Positions 1-8,250 of a stretch of DNA of 64,000 nucleotides are shown here, piece by piece. The stretch's first letter is position 1. Every line of letters begins with the position of its first letter. This DNA comes from Pseudoramibacter porci (GTDB lineage Bacteria > Bacillota > Clostridia > Eubacteriales > Eubacteriaceae), in NCBI RefSeq assembly GCF_009696145.1, contig NZ_VUMO01000003.1:124001-188000 (forward strand), in the 5' to 3' direction. Under the pieces are notes generated by a model, which did not search any database, had not been told where the DNA came from, and was given only the letters and a program-made list of their open reading frames with translations. The translations under genes were made by a program, and so were the position numbers.

Positions 1-359
1 ATCGAGCGCTTCGGGCGCACCCCGGCGCGGCCCATCGCCGCCACCGCCTCAAGGCCGGCGAACACCCCGGCCAGGCCGTCGTACTTGCCGCCCTTCGGCA
101 CCGTGTCGATGTGGGAGCCTGTCCACACCGGCGCCGCGTCCGCATCCGTCCCGGGGTAAAGCCCGAAGATATTCCCGAGGCAGTCCTCCCGGACGTGCAG
201 CCCGAGCTTTTCCATCTCGCCGATGACGTAGGCTCTGGCCGCCTGAAATTCGCCGGTGTACACCTCGCGGGTCATCCCTTCACCCGGCGTCCCGTTAAAG
301 GCCGCGATGCCGTCGAGCCAGGCCCTCAGCTCGTTTTTTTTGATCTGTTCCCCAATCAT
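1..359 (-). CDS. M20 family Zn amidohydrolase (allantoate/N-carbamoyl amino acid type), N-terminal part
   Basis: Only the first 119 codons are in the window; the rest lies past the left edge. The protein starts MIGEQIKKN and contains the metal-site segment GSHIDTVP near residue 85 followed by GGKYDGLAG, which is the hallmark of the M20 allantoate amidohydrolase/ureidopropionase/carbamoylase group. These enzymes use two zinc ions to cleave ureido or carbamoyl groups. The ATG at 359 is chosen over one two codons upstream because GAAAGGA sits at proper distance from it. It is distinct from the allC-like gene at 39979-41229, so the genome carries at least two of this family. Substrate cannot be decided from the fragment. 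Confidence 0.85.
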   Translation of the reverse strand, partial: MIGEQIKKNELRAWLDGIAAFNGTPGEGMTREVYTGEFQAARAYVIGEMEKLGLHVREDCLGNIFGLYPGTDADAAPVWTGSHIDTVPKGGKYDGLAGVFAGLEAVAAMGRAGVRPKRS

Positions 360-396
360 CCGCATTCCTTTCTCGAATAATTTAGAAAAATTAAAT

Positions 397-412
397 TGAT
401 ATCACGGTATCA
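397..412. promoter_or_regulatory. inverted repeat TGATA-N6-TATCA upstream of the M20 gene
   Basis: Perfect 5-bp arms in the AT-rich upstream region of the gene at 1-359. It resembles the TGATA-N4-TATCA repeat in front of allE (49254-49267), another gene next to ureide metabolism, but the spacing differs by two bases. Candidate operator only. Confidence 0.3.
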
Positions 413-521
413 GTCTACATTAAATTTTAAATGAAGTCTAGCATAAAATACCATGTACTCCGCAAAATACACGTTTTAGACGTTTTCTTAAAAATAAAAT
501 CCGGTCATTTTCTTAAGCCAA

Positions 522-553
522 TAAAAAAAGCAGCGCGGACTCTGCTGCGCTGC
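522..553 (-). terminator. intrinsic terminator of the hydroxyacid dehydrogenase gene
   Basis: On the minus strand a 7-bp stem GCAGCGC/GCGCTGC is followed by seven T residues, about 30 bases after the stop codon at 585. The interval 366-521 otherwise holds only AT-rich promoter-like sequence for the leftmost gene. Confidence 0.8.
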
Positions 554-584
554 AGTTCATGAATATTAAATTTGTATTTTGAAT

Positions 585-1535
585 TTAGAGCATCACGCGG
601 ATCGGGTTGCCGTCGATCCAGGCTGTAATGTTTTCGAAGACCATGTCCGCGCGTCGGTCGATGGATTCCTTCGTGTCGAAGCCGACGTGGGGCGTGCAGA
701 CCAGATTCGGGCAGCCGAGCAGCGGATGATCAGCCGGCAATGGCGGATCCTTTTCGTAGACGTCGATGCCCGCATAAATCTTTTTCGCCTTCAGCGCCTG
801 AGCCAGCGCGTCGGTGTCCACCACCGGCCCTCTGGCGGTGTTGACTAAAATGGCGCCCGGCTTCATTTCGCCGATCTGTTTCGCGCCGATTAAGCCCTTG
901 GTGTCCGGGGTCAGCGGTGTGTGCACCGAAACGATGTCCGCTTCGGCCATGACGTCGTCGAGGGATTTGTAGGTCAGGCCGAGGGCCTTCGCGGCGTCCC
1001 GTTCGCTGCGGCTGTAGCCGATCAGCTTGCAGTGGAAGGCCTTGAAGATTTCAGCGGTGCGGATGCCGATGGCGCCGGTGCCGACGATGCCGACGGTGCG
1101 GCCCGCCAGTTCAAAGCCCTGCAGACCGGCTTTGCCCTTGCCTGCCTGTACAGCCGCGTCGCACGCCGTGATATTGCGCAGGCAGTCGAGGGTCAGGCCG
1201 ACGGCCAATTCCGCGACGGCGTCGTTGCAGTAGCCGCCGGTGTTGGCGATGCGGATGCCGCGGCGCTTGCAGGCGTCGACGTCCACGTGGTCGATGCCCA
1301 CGAAGGCGACGGAAATCATCTTCAAATTCGGGTCGGAATCGATGACTGCGCCCGGCAGCGGGTGGTTGGCGATGATCACCACGTCCGCGCCGTCGATGCG
1401 CTTGATCTGTTCGTTTTCATCCTGAGCCAGGGTGTCGTAGCTGACAAATTCGTGGCCCGGTGCCGTCATGGAATCGCCGAGGGCCTTCAGCTTGTCGGCG
1501 CTGATGCCCAGGGGTTCTAACAATACAATTTTCAT
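585..1535 (-). CDS. D-isomer-specific 2-hydroxyacid dehydrogenase
   Basis: A 316-residue NAD-dependent 2-hydroxyacid dehydrogenase of the PGDH/lactate/glycerate dehydrogenase superfamily. The nucleotide-binding loop GIVGTGAIG is at residues 149-157; the catalytic triad is visible as Arg235 (NTARGP), Glu261 (VYEKDP) and His283 (TPHVGF). The start at 1535 has GGAGGTAAA just upstream; a longer open frame to 1631 has no ribosome site. The gene stands alone between its own extended -10 promoter and a terminator. The family covers lactate, glycerate, hydroxypyruvate and 3-phosphoglycerate dehydrogenases; the absence of an ACT domain argues against a long-form SerA, but the substrate is not resolved. 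Confidence 0.88.
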   Translation of the reverse strand: MKIVLLEPLGISADKLKALGDSMTAPGHEFVSYDTLAQDENEQIKRIDGADVVIIANHPLPGAVIDSDPNLKMISVAFVGIDHVDVDACKRRGIRIANTGGYCNDAVAELAVGLTLDCLRNITACDAAVQAGKGKAGLQGFELAGRTVGIVGTGAIGIRTAEIFKAFHCKLIGYSRSERDAAKALGLTYKSLDDVMAEADIVSVHTPLTPDTKGLIGAKQIGEMKPGAILVNTARGPVVDTDALAQALKAKKIYAGIDVYEKDPPLPADHPLLGCPNLVCTPHVGFDTKESIDRRADMVFENITAWIDGNPIRVML

Positions 1536-1592
1536 ACCAGATTTACCTCCTCGTTCGGAAACAGACTGGCTATTTCCCAATATGTATTTTTT

Positions 1593-1601
1593 ATTATAGC
1601 A
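1593..1601 (-). promoter_or_regulatory. extended -10 promoter of the hydroxyacid dehydrogenase gene
   Basis: The minus strand reads TGC-TATAAT, about 60 bases before the start codon. No good -35 is seen at 17 bases, which is usual for extended -10 promoters. Confidence 0.55.
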
Positions 1602-1664
1602 CAATCTCTTCCTCTGTCGTCCCCATGACAAAAATCTCGCCGCGTTTTTTCCAATCGCCGCCTT

Positions 1665-2198
1665 TTAATGGGCCATCGCCGACATGGACACCGAGCCGGG
1701 ATCCCAGAGCACGACCGCACCGGCCGCCCGGGTCTCGTTCAAATCGATGAGCCGCTGGTTCGATGAGCCCCGGTACAATAAGGTGATGTCTTTTTTGTCC
1801 TGCTCAAATTCTCCGTCGACCAGGACGTCGAGGGCGGCCAGCATCTCGGCCGCCGGCCCCAATAATTCCTCGTAGGTGTAGCCCGAGTAGCACCAAATCG
1901 TAAGCTTCGGGTAGCGCGCGCGAATCGCCTTCACAAAGGGCAGAAGCGCCGCCCGGTTGGCCGGCTCCATGGGCTCCCCGCCGAGGAGGGTCACCCCCGA
2001 GTAATAGGGCGCGGCGAGCCGATCCAGCAGCGCCTCCTGCACCGCCTCAGAAAACACCTCGCCGTAGGCGAAATCCTGGGCGGCCGCGTTGAAGCAGCCC
2101 GGGCAGTGATGGGTGCAGCCCGAGACGAAAAGCGAAAGGCGGATCCCCGGCCCGTTGGCGATGTCGTGGGCGTGAATATCGGCGTAATGCATGGCCAT
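1665..2198 (-). CDS. nrdG: anaerobic ribonucleotide reductase activating protein
   Basis: A 177-residue radical SAM activase that installs the glycyl radical on NrdD. The [4Fe-4S]/SAM motif CTHHCPGC gives Cys28, Cys32 and Cys35 in CxxxCxxC spacing, and the short length is that of the NrdG family. TLLGGEPME near residue 70 is the conserved GGEP segment. Its start overlaps the nrdD stop by one base (TAATG), so the two are translated as a coupled pair from the NrdR-type promoter upstream of nrdD. An ATG two codons downstream is a possible alternative start. Confidence 0.93.
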   Translation of the reverse strand: MAMHYADIHAHDIANGPGIRLSLFVSGCTHHCPGCFNAAAQDFAYGEVFSEAVQEALLDRLAAPYYSGVTLLGGEPMEPANRAALLPFVKAIRARYPKLTIWCYSGYTYEELLGPAAEMLAALDVLVDGEFEQDKKDITLLYRGSSNQRLIDLNETRAAGAVVLWDPGSVSMSAMAH

Positions 2199-4393
2199 TA
2201 TAGGTGGAGCACCCGTTCGGCGATTTCCTGGGTTCGGCCCTGATTAAAGCCCGTGGCGCCGCCGAGGTAGCCGCAGACCCGGCGCACCACCGACATCTTG
2301 TTCAAATCCCGGTTGCCGCAGTGGGGGCATTCCCAGACGAGCTTGCCGGCGTCGTCCTCAACCGCCTTGATTTCGCCGTCGTAGCCGCAGACCTCGCAGT
2401 AGTCGCTCTTGGTGTTCAGCTCCGCGTACATGATGTGGTCGTAAATGTGGCGCATCACGGCCAGCACCGCCGGAATGTTGTCCTGCATGTTGGGCACTTC
2501 CACGTAAGAGATCGCGCCGCCCGGCGAAAGCTTCTGAAAATCCGACTCGAAGGTGAGCTTCGTGAAGGCGTCGATGGGCTCGGTGACGTGGACGTGGTAG
2601 GAATTGGTGATGTAATTCTTGTCCGTCACGCCGGGGATGATCCCGAAGCGTTTCTGCAGGCATTTGGAAAATTTGTACGTCGTGGATTCCATCGGCGTCC
2701 CGTAAACCGAGTAGGCGATGTTTTCCGCCGCCCGCCACTCGGCGCATTTGTCGTTGAGCCGCTGCATCACCGCCAGGGCGAAGGGCTTAGCTTCCGGATC
2801 GGTGTGGGATTTGCCCGTCATGTACTGGCACATTTCGTACAGCCCCGCGTAGCCGAGGGAAATGGTGCTGTAGCCTCCGAAAAGCAGCTTGTCGATGGGC
2901 TCGCCGGGGGCAAGTCTGGCCAATGCCCCGTGCTGCCAGAGAATCGGCGCGACGTCCGAGGGTGTGCCGAGAAGGCGTTCGTGGCGGCAGCGCAGCGCCC
3001 GGTGGCAGAGCTCGAGGCGCTCGTCGAGGATCTGCCAGAATTTGTCTTCGTCCCGCCCGGAGGAGCAGGCCACATCGACCAGGTTGATCGTCACGACGCC
3101 CTGATTGAACCGGCCGTAAAACTTGTGGCTGCCGTCGGGGTTGGTGATCGTCGGCTCGTCGGTCAAAAATGAGCGGCACCCCATGCAGGTGTAGACGTTG
3201 CCGGCCTTCAGCTGCTTCATCACCTTAGCCGAAATGTAGTCGGGCACCATGCGCTTGGCCGTGCACCGCGCCGACAAATCCGTTAAATAATAGTAGGGCG
3301 TGCCCGGTTCGATGTTGTCTTCGTCGAGGACGTAGATCAGTTTGGGGAAGGTGGTCGTCACCCAGATGCCCTGGGCGTTTTTCGTGCCCTGGATGCGCTG
3401 GTTGAGCACCTCCTCGATACACAGCGCCAAATCGCGCCGCGGCTGGCCTTCCGGCGCTTCGTCCAAATACATGAACATCGTCACAAAGGGCGCCTGGCCG
3501 TTGCACGTCATCAGGGTGATGAGCTGGTACTGAATGGTCTGGATCCCGCTTTTGATTTCTTTCCTCAGGCGCCGTTCGGCGATCTGGTTGACCTGGTCGT
3601 CGCTCGCATCGATGCCCGCCGACGCCAGATCGGCCCGGGTGCGGGCCCTCAGGCTCTGGCGGCTGACGTCGACAAATTTCGACACGTGGTAGAGCGAGAA
3701 GCTCTGGCCGCCGTATTGGTTCGAGGCGACCTGGGCAACGATCTGGGTCGTGATGTTGCAGGCCGTGTAGAAGCTGTGGGGCTTGTCGATCTTCGTGCCG
3801 GAGATCACCGTCCCGTTCTGGAGCATGTCGTCCAGGTTGATCAAATCGCAGTTGTGCTCGCGCATCGCGAAATAATCGGCGTCGTGGAAATGGATCAACC
3901 CGTCCTCGTGGGCCTTCACAATGTCCTCCGGCAAAAAGAGGCGGCGCGTCAGGTCGCGGCTGACTTCCCCGGCGATGTAGTCCCGCTGGGTCGAGTTGAT
4001 CGTCGGATTTTTGTTGGCGTTCTCCTGCTTGACCAGCTCGTTGTTGCGGTTGATCAGCGAGAGAATCCTTCGGTCCGTCGTGTTGGCGCGGCGCAGCGCC
4101 GTGCGTTTGTCGCGGTAGTGCATGTAGGCCTGCGCCACTTCGTAGCCGCGCATTTCCATGATGCCCGTTTCGACAAGATCCTGAATATCTTCGACGTTGG
4201 CGGCGTGGGTGTAGCGGCGCAGCTGCTTTTCCACGTTGTCGGCCACGGCCTCGATCTGGCTGTCGTTGAGCCGGCGAATCGGGTCCACCTCGACGTTGGC
4301 CTTCGACACCGCGTTGACGATCTTGCTCCTGTCGTAGCGCACCTCCTCACCGCTGCGCTTGATGATATTCATCACCTGCATCTCTGCTCCCAT
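2198..4393 (-). CDS. nrdD: anaerobic (class III) ribonucleoside-triphosphate reductase
   Basis: At 731 residues this is a full-length class III reductase making dNTPs without oxygen. An ATP-cone allosteric domain fills about residues 1-95 (IIKRSGEEVRYD onwards). The catalytic barrel includes YTCMGCRSF. The C-terminus has a zinc ribbon (CEVC and CPHC, about 663-690) and the glycyl radical loop RVCGYLG with the radical Gly at about 708. AGGAGG lies five bases before the ATG. The gene is followed directly by its activase nrdG. Control by NrdR is suggested by two boxes over the promoter. Confidence 0.96.
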   Translation of the reverse strand: MGAEMQVMNIIKRSGEEVRYDRSKIVNAVSKANVEVDPIRRLNDSQIEAVADNVEKQLRRYTHAANVEDIQDLVETGIMEMRGYEVAQAYMHYRDKRTALRRANTTDRRILSLINRNNELVKQENANKNPTINSTQRDYIAGEVSRDLTRRLFLPEDIVKAHEDGLIHFHDADYFAMREHNCDLINLDDMLQNGTVISGTKIDKPHSFYTACNITTQIVAQVASNQYGGQSFSLYHVSKFVDVSRQSLRARTRADLASAGIDASDDQVNQIAERRLRKEIKSGIQTIQYQLITLMTCNGQAPFVTMFMYLDEAPEGQPRRDLALCIEEVLNQRIQGTKNAQGIWVTTTFPKLIYVLDEDNIEPGTPYYYLTDLSARCTAKRMVPDYISAKVMKQLKAGNVYTCMGCRSFLTDEPTITNPDGSHKFYGRFNQGVVTINLVDVACSSGRDEDKFWQILDERLELCHRALRCRHERLLGTPSDVAPILWQHGALARLAPGEPIDKLLFGGYSTISLGYAGLYEMCQYMTGKSHTDPEAKPFALAVMQRLNDKCAEWRAAENIAYSVYGTPMESTTYKFSKCLQKRFGIIPGVTDKNYITNSYHVHVTEPIDAFTKLTFESDFQKLSPGGAISYVEVPNMQDNIPAVLAVMRHIYDHIMYAELNTKSDYCEVCGYDGEIKAVEDDAGKLVWECPHCGNRDLNKMSVVRRVCGYLGGATGFNQGRTQEIAERVLHL

Positions 4394-4490
4394 AATCTCC
4401 TCCTGTTTCTCATCCTTTTAAATTTTGTATCGTCTCAATGCATTTGAAATGCAATTTAAATTTTACTTCAGCGTTTAAAACGCCAGAGCT

Positions 4491-4519
4491 ATTATAATGC
4501 CCCCGCCCGTTAAAATCAA
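4491..4519 (-). promoter_or_regulatory. nrdDG promoter
   Basis: Minus-strand TTGATT (4514-4519) and TATAAT (4491-4496) are separated by exactly 17 bases, about 100 bases before the nrdD start. Confidence 0.75.
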
Positions 4520-4561
4520 GTTATTGTTGTGTGTAAATTTAAACACCACAATATCTGGTTG
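4514..4561. promoter_or_regulatory. tandem NrdR-box-like sites
   Basis: Two 16-bp sites at 4514-4529 (AATCAAGTTATTGTTG) and 4546-4561 (CCACAATATCTGGTTG) each match 9 of 11 positions of the NrdR core CWATATATWGT. Their starts are 32 bp apart, the three-helical-turn spacing typical of NrdR box pairs, and the first overlaps the -35 of the nrdDG promoter. Individual matches are moderate; spacing and location carry the call. Confidence 0.6.
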
Positions 4562-4685
4562 TTCTGTAAACGAGTAACGGCGCGCCGCCAAGGCCCTTCC
4601 GCGTTTTTGATTTTTCTCCATTGAAAAGGCAAGTAAGATTTTGCCAAAAAATGTCTAAAAATTATACCATTCTAGCGAACTATGT

Positions 4686-4691
4686 TATAAT
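4686..4691 (+). promoter_or_regulatory. -10 element for the two-component operon
   Basis: TGT-TATAAT, an extended -10, sits about 85 bases before the histidine kinase ATG. No clear -35 was found. Confidence 0.5.
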
Positions 4692-4706
4692 AAAGAGGAG
4701 ATCGCA

Positions 4707-4817
4707 TTGATAACGCATACACAAGATACCGATCGAAAACGAAACGAAACTAGAAATAAATTTGAGGATTGTAGCCATGCTGAAATCATTCAATTTAAAC
4801 TCAGAACTATCGAATGA
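4707..4817 (+). CDS. possible 36-codon upstream ORF overlapping the kinase start
   Basis: A TTG start with AAAGAGGAG six bases upstream opens a 36-codon frame that runs past the kinase ATG (4777) in another frame and stops at 4815-4817. The peptide is basic and polar and I do not recognise it. Its ribosome site is better than that of the kinase. It may be a translational control element or chance. Confidence 0.25.
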   Translation: MITHTQDTDRKRNETRNKFEDCSHAEIIQFKLRTIE

Positions 4818-6126
4818 CATCACCGAAAACGATCAATCGCTCAAGCGATTGAAAAATATGAACCGCAGCGATACGGCCGACAAGCCCACCGAGCTTCAGG
4901 ACGTCTTCGACATGGAGCTGCTCCAGCGCATTCAGGACGCCTTTTCCGATGCGACCGGCGTCGCGGCGATCTTTGTCGACCGCTTCGGCAATCCCGCGCT
5001 GAAGTACAGCAATTTCACGCCGTTCTGTTCCGCGATCCGCACGATTCCGGAATTTTACAAACACTGTACCAATTCCGACGACATGGGCGGGCGCTACGCC
5101 AACCGCGTGCAGCGCCCCAAGATCTACACCTGCCACGGCGGCCTCGTCGATATGGCCGTGCCGATTCAGGTGCGCGGCGAATACATCGGCGCCATTCTCG
5201 CCGGCCAGGTGCGCATCCCCGCCGAAGAAGCGGCCCAGCTGCCCACCGGTGCGCCGGGCTGTCTGACGGATTTCTCCGACTATCCGGAATTTCTCGAGCT
5301 GAGAAAAACTGTGCCCCACTCGACCCTCAAGCGCGTCAAGGCCGCGGCGGAGCTGATGTTCACCATCGCCAATTACCTCGCCGAGCTGTCCGCCTCCCGG
5401 AACACCCAGGAAAAGCTGCGGCTGACCAACGAACAGCTCATGCTGGAAATTCACCGGAGAAGTGAAGCGGAATCCGCCCTCAGAGACGCTGACCTTCGCG
5501 CCTTGAAGGCCCAGATCAACCCCCACTTCTTCTTCAACGTCCTCAACACCATCGGCCGCCTGGCCATGCTCGAGGGCGCGACCCAAACCCAGGAAATGGT
5601 CTACCATTTCTCCGACCTTCTGCGCTACACGCTGCAGACCGGAGAGAACGACTTCGTCCGCCTCGAGGACGAGCTCAACAACGCGCGCAACTTCCTGCAC
5701 ATCCAGAAGGTGCGCCAGGGGGATCACCTGCATTACGCGTTCGACTGCGACGAATCCTTAAACGCGGCCTTCTGCCCGTTCATGATCGTCCAGCCCTTCA
5801 TCGAAAACAGCATCAAATACGTGGTCGAGGCGCGCCGCGTGCCGTCGACCATCACCGTCAAAACCGAAGCCGACGGCAACGACCTGCTGATTCACATCGT
5901 CGACGACGGCGACGGCATCCCCGACGAAAAAATCGACGCCCTGCTCAACGAAAGCTTCCGCACCGACGAAAGCAAAAAAGGCATGGGCATCGGCGTGCAG
6001 AACGTCAACAAGCGCCTGCGCTACTATTACGGCAGCGGGTACGGTGTCACCTACGTCAAGGGCCTCGACCGGGGCACCCACGTGATCATCCGGATTCCCA
6101 ACAAGACCCTGCCGGGTTCGAATTAA
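4777..6126 (+). CDS. PocR-domain sensor histidine kinase (LytS/YesM type)
   Basis: A 449-residue cytoplasmic kinase with no membrane segment. Residues about 41-205 form a PocR sensory domain (DVFDMELLQRIQDAFSDATG; conserved Cys in YTCHGGLVD), known from regulators that sense small metabolites such as propanediol. A short coiled coil leads to the His_kinase domain with the phosphoacceptor His250 in INPHFFFN, then an HATPase domain with DDGDGIPDE near 385. The ATG at 4777 has GAGG nine bases upstream; a TTG at 4762 is less likely. It is 27 bases ahead of its response regulator. The signal is unknown. Confidence 0.88.
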   Translation: MLKSFNLNSELSNDITENDQSLKRLKNMNRSDTADKPTELQDVFDMELLQRIQDAFSDATGVAAIFVDRFGNPALKYSNFTPFCSAIRTIPEFYKHCTNSDDMGGRYANRVQRPKIYTCHGGLVDMAVPIQVRGEYIGAILAGQVRIPAEEAAQLPTGAPGCLTDFSDYPEFLELRKTVPHSTLKRVKAAAELMFTIANYLAELSASRNTQEKLRLTNEQLMLEIHRRSEAESALRDADLRALKAQINPHFFFNVLNTIGRLAMLEGATQTQEMVYHFSDLLRYTLQTGENDFVRLEDELNNARNFLHIQKVRQGDHLHYAFDCDESLNAAFCPFMIVQPFIENSIKYVVEARRVPSTITVKTEADGNDLLIHIVDDGDGIPDEKIDALLNESFRTDESKKGMGIGVQNVNKRLRYYYGSGYGVTYVKGLDRGTHVIIRIPNKTLPGSN

Positions 6127-6153
6127 ACCATGGAAAAAGAGAAAGAGGAAAAA

Positions 6154-7218
6154 ATGTATAAAGTTTATATTGTAGAAGACGAACATTTGGAAAGAAAAGC
6201 CCTGCAGATGATCATCAACGGCCAGGCGCCCAACGTGAAAATCGTCGGCACCGCCGCCTCGGGCAAAGACGCCCTGAAAGGCATCGCGGAGACCAACCCC
6301 CAGATCATTCTGATGGACATCAACATCCCGGAAATCAACGGGATCGAGGTGCTGCGCCGGGTCAAGAAATCCGATCCGGAAAAGAAAGTCATCCTGATCA
6401 CCGCCTTCAACGAATTTGACTTCGCCCACCAGGCTATCAAGGCCAAGGTCGACGACTTGCTGCTCAAGCCGATCCGCCCGGAACAGCTGATCGCCTCCCT
6501 CAATCAGGCGATCGAAGGGCTGCAGGCCAACACCCGCAGCAACATCGACGAAAAGATGAGCGAAATCATCTACGCTGTGGTGCACAAGAAATACACCCAG
6601 TGCCGCGAAGCGGTGCAGACTTATTTAAACCTGCTCTACGATCACTACGGCTTCGATCTGATCTCGATTCAGAAAGAAGTCCAGACCCTGATGAGAGAAC
6701 TACAGACCGTCGCCGACGACAACGGCGGCTACGAAATCGTCTCACCGCTGAAATCCACCAGCGGCCACAAGCATTTCGCCCGCCAATTCCAGAACCGCTA
6801 CAACCTGCGGGTCGAGATCATGAAAGTCATCGGCAAAATCTTCGACCACATGAAGACCAACCCGGACCGCAAGAGCTCCATCGAGGACATCCTCAACTTC
6901 ATCGACCGCAACGCCGCCAACGACATTTCTCTGGAACAAGTCGGCGAGTACGCGAACATGAGCTCCTACTACCTCTCAAAAATCTTCAAGAAGGAAACAG
7001 GCATGAATTTCGTGACCTATTTGACCAAGCAGAAGATTCAGATCGCCAAGGACATGCTGATCAACACCGACACGCCGATCATCAACATCGCCCTCGACCT
7101 GTCTTACCACGAACCCAATTATTTCAGCAAGGTCTTCAAGAAAAACGTCGGCATCACGCCGACCGCCTACCGCCGCAAATACCGCAACACCGGCGCTCAA
7201 ACGGAAGCGGCAGAATAA
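6154..7218 (+). CDS. AraC-family response regulator (YesN type)
   Basis: A 354-residue regulator with an N-terminal receiver domain (VEDE at the acidic pocket, phosphorylatable Asp55 in LMDINIPE, Lys in LLKPIRP) and a C-terminal AraC double helix-turn-helix (about 255-345, with SSYYLSKIFKKETG and the PNYFSKVFKK second helix). The ATG at 6154 is preferred to one at 6130 because AAAGAGGAAAAA precedes it. It pairs with the kinase upstream. The operon converges on the HgdC/DUF2229 operon, which is an obvious but unproven target. Confidence 0.9.
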   Translation: MYKVYIVEDEHLERKALQMIINGQAPNVKIVGTAASGKDALKGIAETNPQIILMDINIPEINGIEVLRRVKKSDPEKKVILITAFNEFDFAHQAIKAKVDDLLLKPIRPEQLIASLNQAIEGLQANTRSNIDEKMSEIIYAVVHKKYTQCREAVQTYLNLLYDHYGFDLISIQKEVQTLMRELQTVADDNGGYEIVSPLKSTSGHKHFARQFQNRYNLRVEIMKVIGKIFDHMKTNPDRKSSIEDILNFIDRNAANDISLEQVGEYANMSSYYLSKIFKKETGMNFVTYLTKQKIQIAKDMLINTDTPIINIALDLSYHEPNYFSKVFKKNVGITPTAYRRKYRNTGAQTEAAE

Positions 7219-7235
7219 ACCCACCCGCAGAAAAA

Positions 7236-7266
7236 GCCGGCGGACTCAGAGTCCGCCGGCTTTTTT
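7236..7266. terminator. bidirectional intrinsic terminator
   Basis: GCCGGCGGACT/AGTCCGCCGGC stem flanked by A5 on the left and T6 on the right, so it can end both the regulator gene (plus) and the activase operon (minus). Confidence 0.9.
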
Positions 7267-7272
7267 GATGCC

Positions 7273-8250
7273 CTAAGCGTGATGCTTTTGCGCCTGACGC
7301 ACGGTGATTTCGCCGTTTTCGCAGCGGTTGCCCCAGCTGTCGATGAGCTGGCCGTCGCGGTAGACGCAGATGATTTCGCAGCGGTTCGGGCAGCGCCCGC
7401 AGACGACCTCCCGGGTCACAAAGGCGATGTCTTCGATGTCGAAGTTGAAATCCGCCCGGGCTTCGCCGCCCCGCGCGAGAATCGCCGCACCGATGGCCCC
7501 CATGAGGTGGCCGTTGTCGTCGACGATGACCGGCTCCCCGAGGGCTTTTTCAAAGGCCTTGACGACGCCGATGTTCTTCGACACCCCGCCCTGGAAGACG
7601 ATGGGCTCGCGGATGCGCTTGCCCTTGCCCACATTGTTGAGATAATTGCCGACGACCGCCTGGCAGAGCCCGGCGACGATGTCTTCTTTCGTGTGGCCCA
7701 CCTGAATCTTGTGCACAAGGTCCGACTCGGCGAAAACCGTGCACCGCGCCGCGATGTGGGTCGGGTGGGCCGACTTCAGCGCCACCGCGCCCATGTCCTC
7801 CACCGGAATGCCCAGGCGCCGGGACTGGGACGACAGAAAGGCGCCGGTCCCCGCCGCGCACAGGGTGTTCATCGCGTAATCGATGGCGATGCCGTTTTCC
7901 AGCAGGATGATTTTCGAATCCTGGCCGCCGATCTCGAGGATCGTGCGCACGTCCGGGTGGAAAGTCGTCGTGCCGACGGCGTGGGCCGTGATTTCGTTCT
8001 TGACGACCGTCGCCCCGAGCACCGCGCCGACGAGCTTCCGGGCGGAGCCGGTGGTGCCGGTCGCCCGAATGGCCCAGCGGTCGTGATCAAACTGGCCGTC
8101 CAGATCTGCGATCAGCCGCTTGACCGCCCCGATGGGGTCGCCCTCTGTCCAAATGTAGGCTGAGGCGAGGATGTGGTTGTCCCCGTCGATGACGACCCCC
8201 TTGGTGGAGATGGAGCCGACATCGACGCCGAGATACGCTTCTTCTCTCAT
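7273..8250 (-). CDS. 2-hydroxyacyl-CoA dehydratase activator-like ATPase (BadF/BadG/BcrA/HgdC family)
   Basis: A 325-residue ASKHA-fold ATPase. It starts YLGVDVGSISTKGVVID, the phosphate-1 motif of the family, and has the GGQDSKII and CAAGTGAFL segments; in HgdC the cysteine of the latter and one more bind a [4Fe-4S] cluster at the dimer interface. Such activators drive ATP-dependent single-electron transfer to a partner protein. Unlike the roughly 260-residue HgdC it carries a C-terminal extension with CGRCPNRCEIIC. Its start overlaps the stop of the gene before it by four bases, so it is the last gene of a tight three-gene operon. Confidence 0.88.
   Translation of the reverse strand: MREEAYLGVDVGSISTKGVVIDGDNHILASAYIWTEGDPIGAVKRLIADLDGQFDHDRWAIRATGTTGSARKLVGAVLGATVVKNEITAHAVGTTTFHPDVRTILEIGGQDSKIILLENGIAIDYAMNTLCAAGTGAFLSSQSRRLGIPVEDMGAVALKSAHPTHIAARCTVFAESDLVHKIQVGHTKEDIVAGLCQAVVGNYLNNVGKGKRIREPIVFQGGVSKNIGVVKAFEKALGEPVIVDDNGHLMGAIGAAILARGGEARADFNFDIEDIAFVTREVVCGRCPNRCEIICVYRDGQLIDSWGNRCENGEITVRQAQKHHA

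Noticed and set aside
1532-1720. Small frame between nrdG and the hydroxyacid dehydrogenase
   Set aside because: It straddles the promoter and ribosome site of the dehydrogenase gene; no family resemblance.
2204-3172. Long plus-strand frames opposite nrdD, ileS, htpG, alr and others
   Set aside because: They are antisense shadows produced by high GC codon bias; the minus-strand proteins are clearly recognised.
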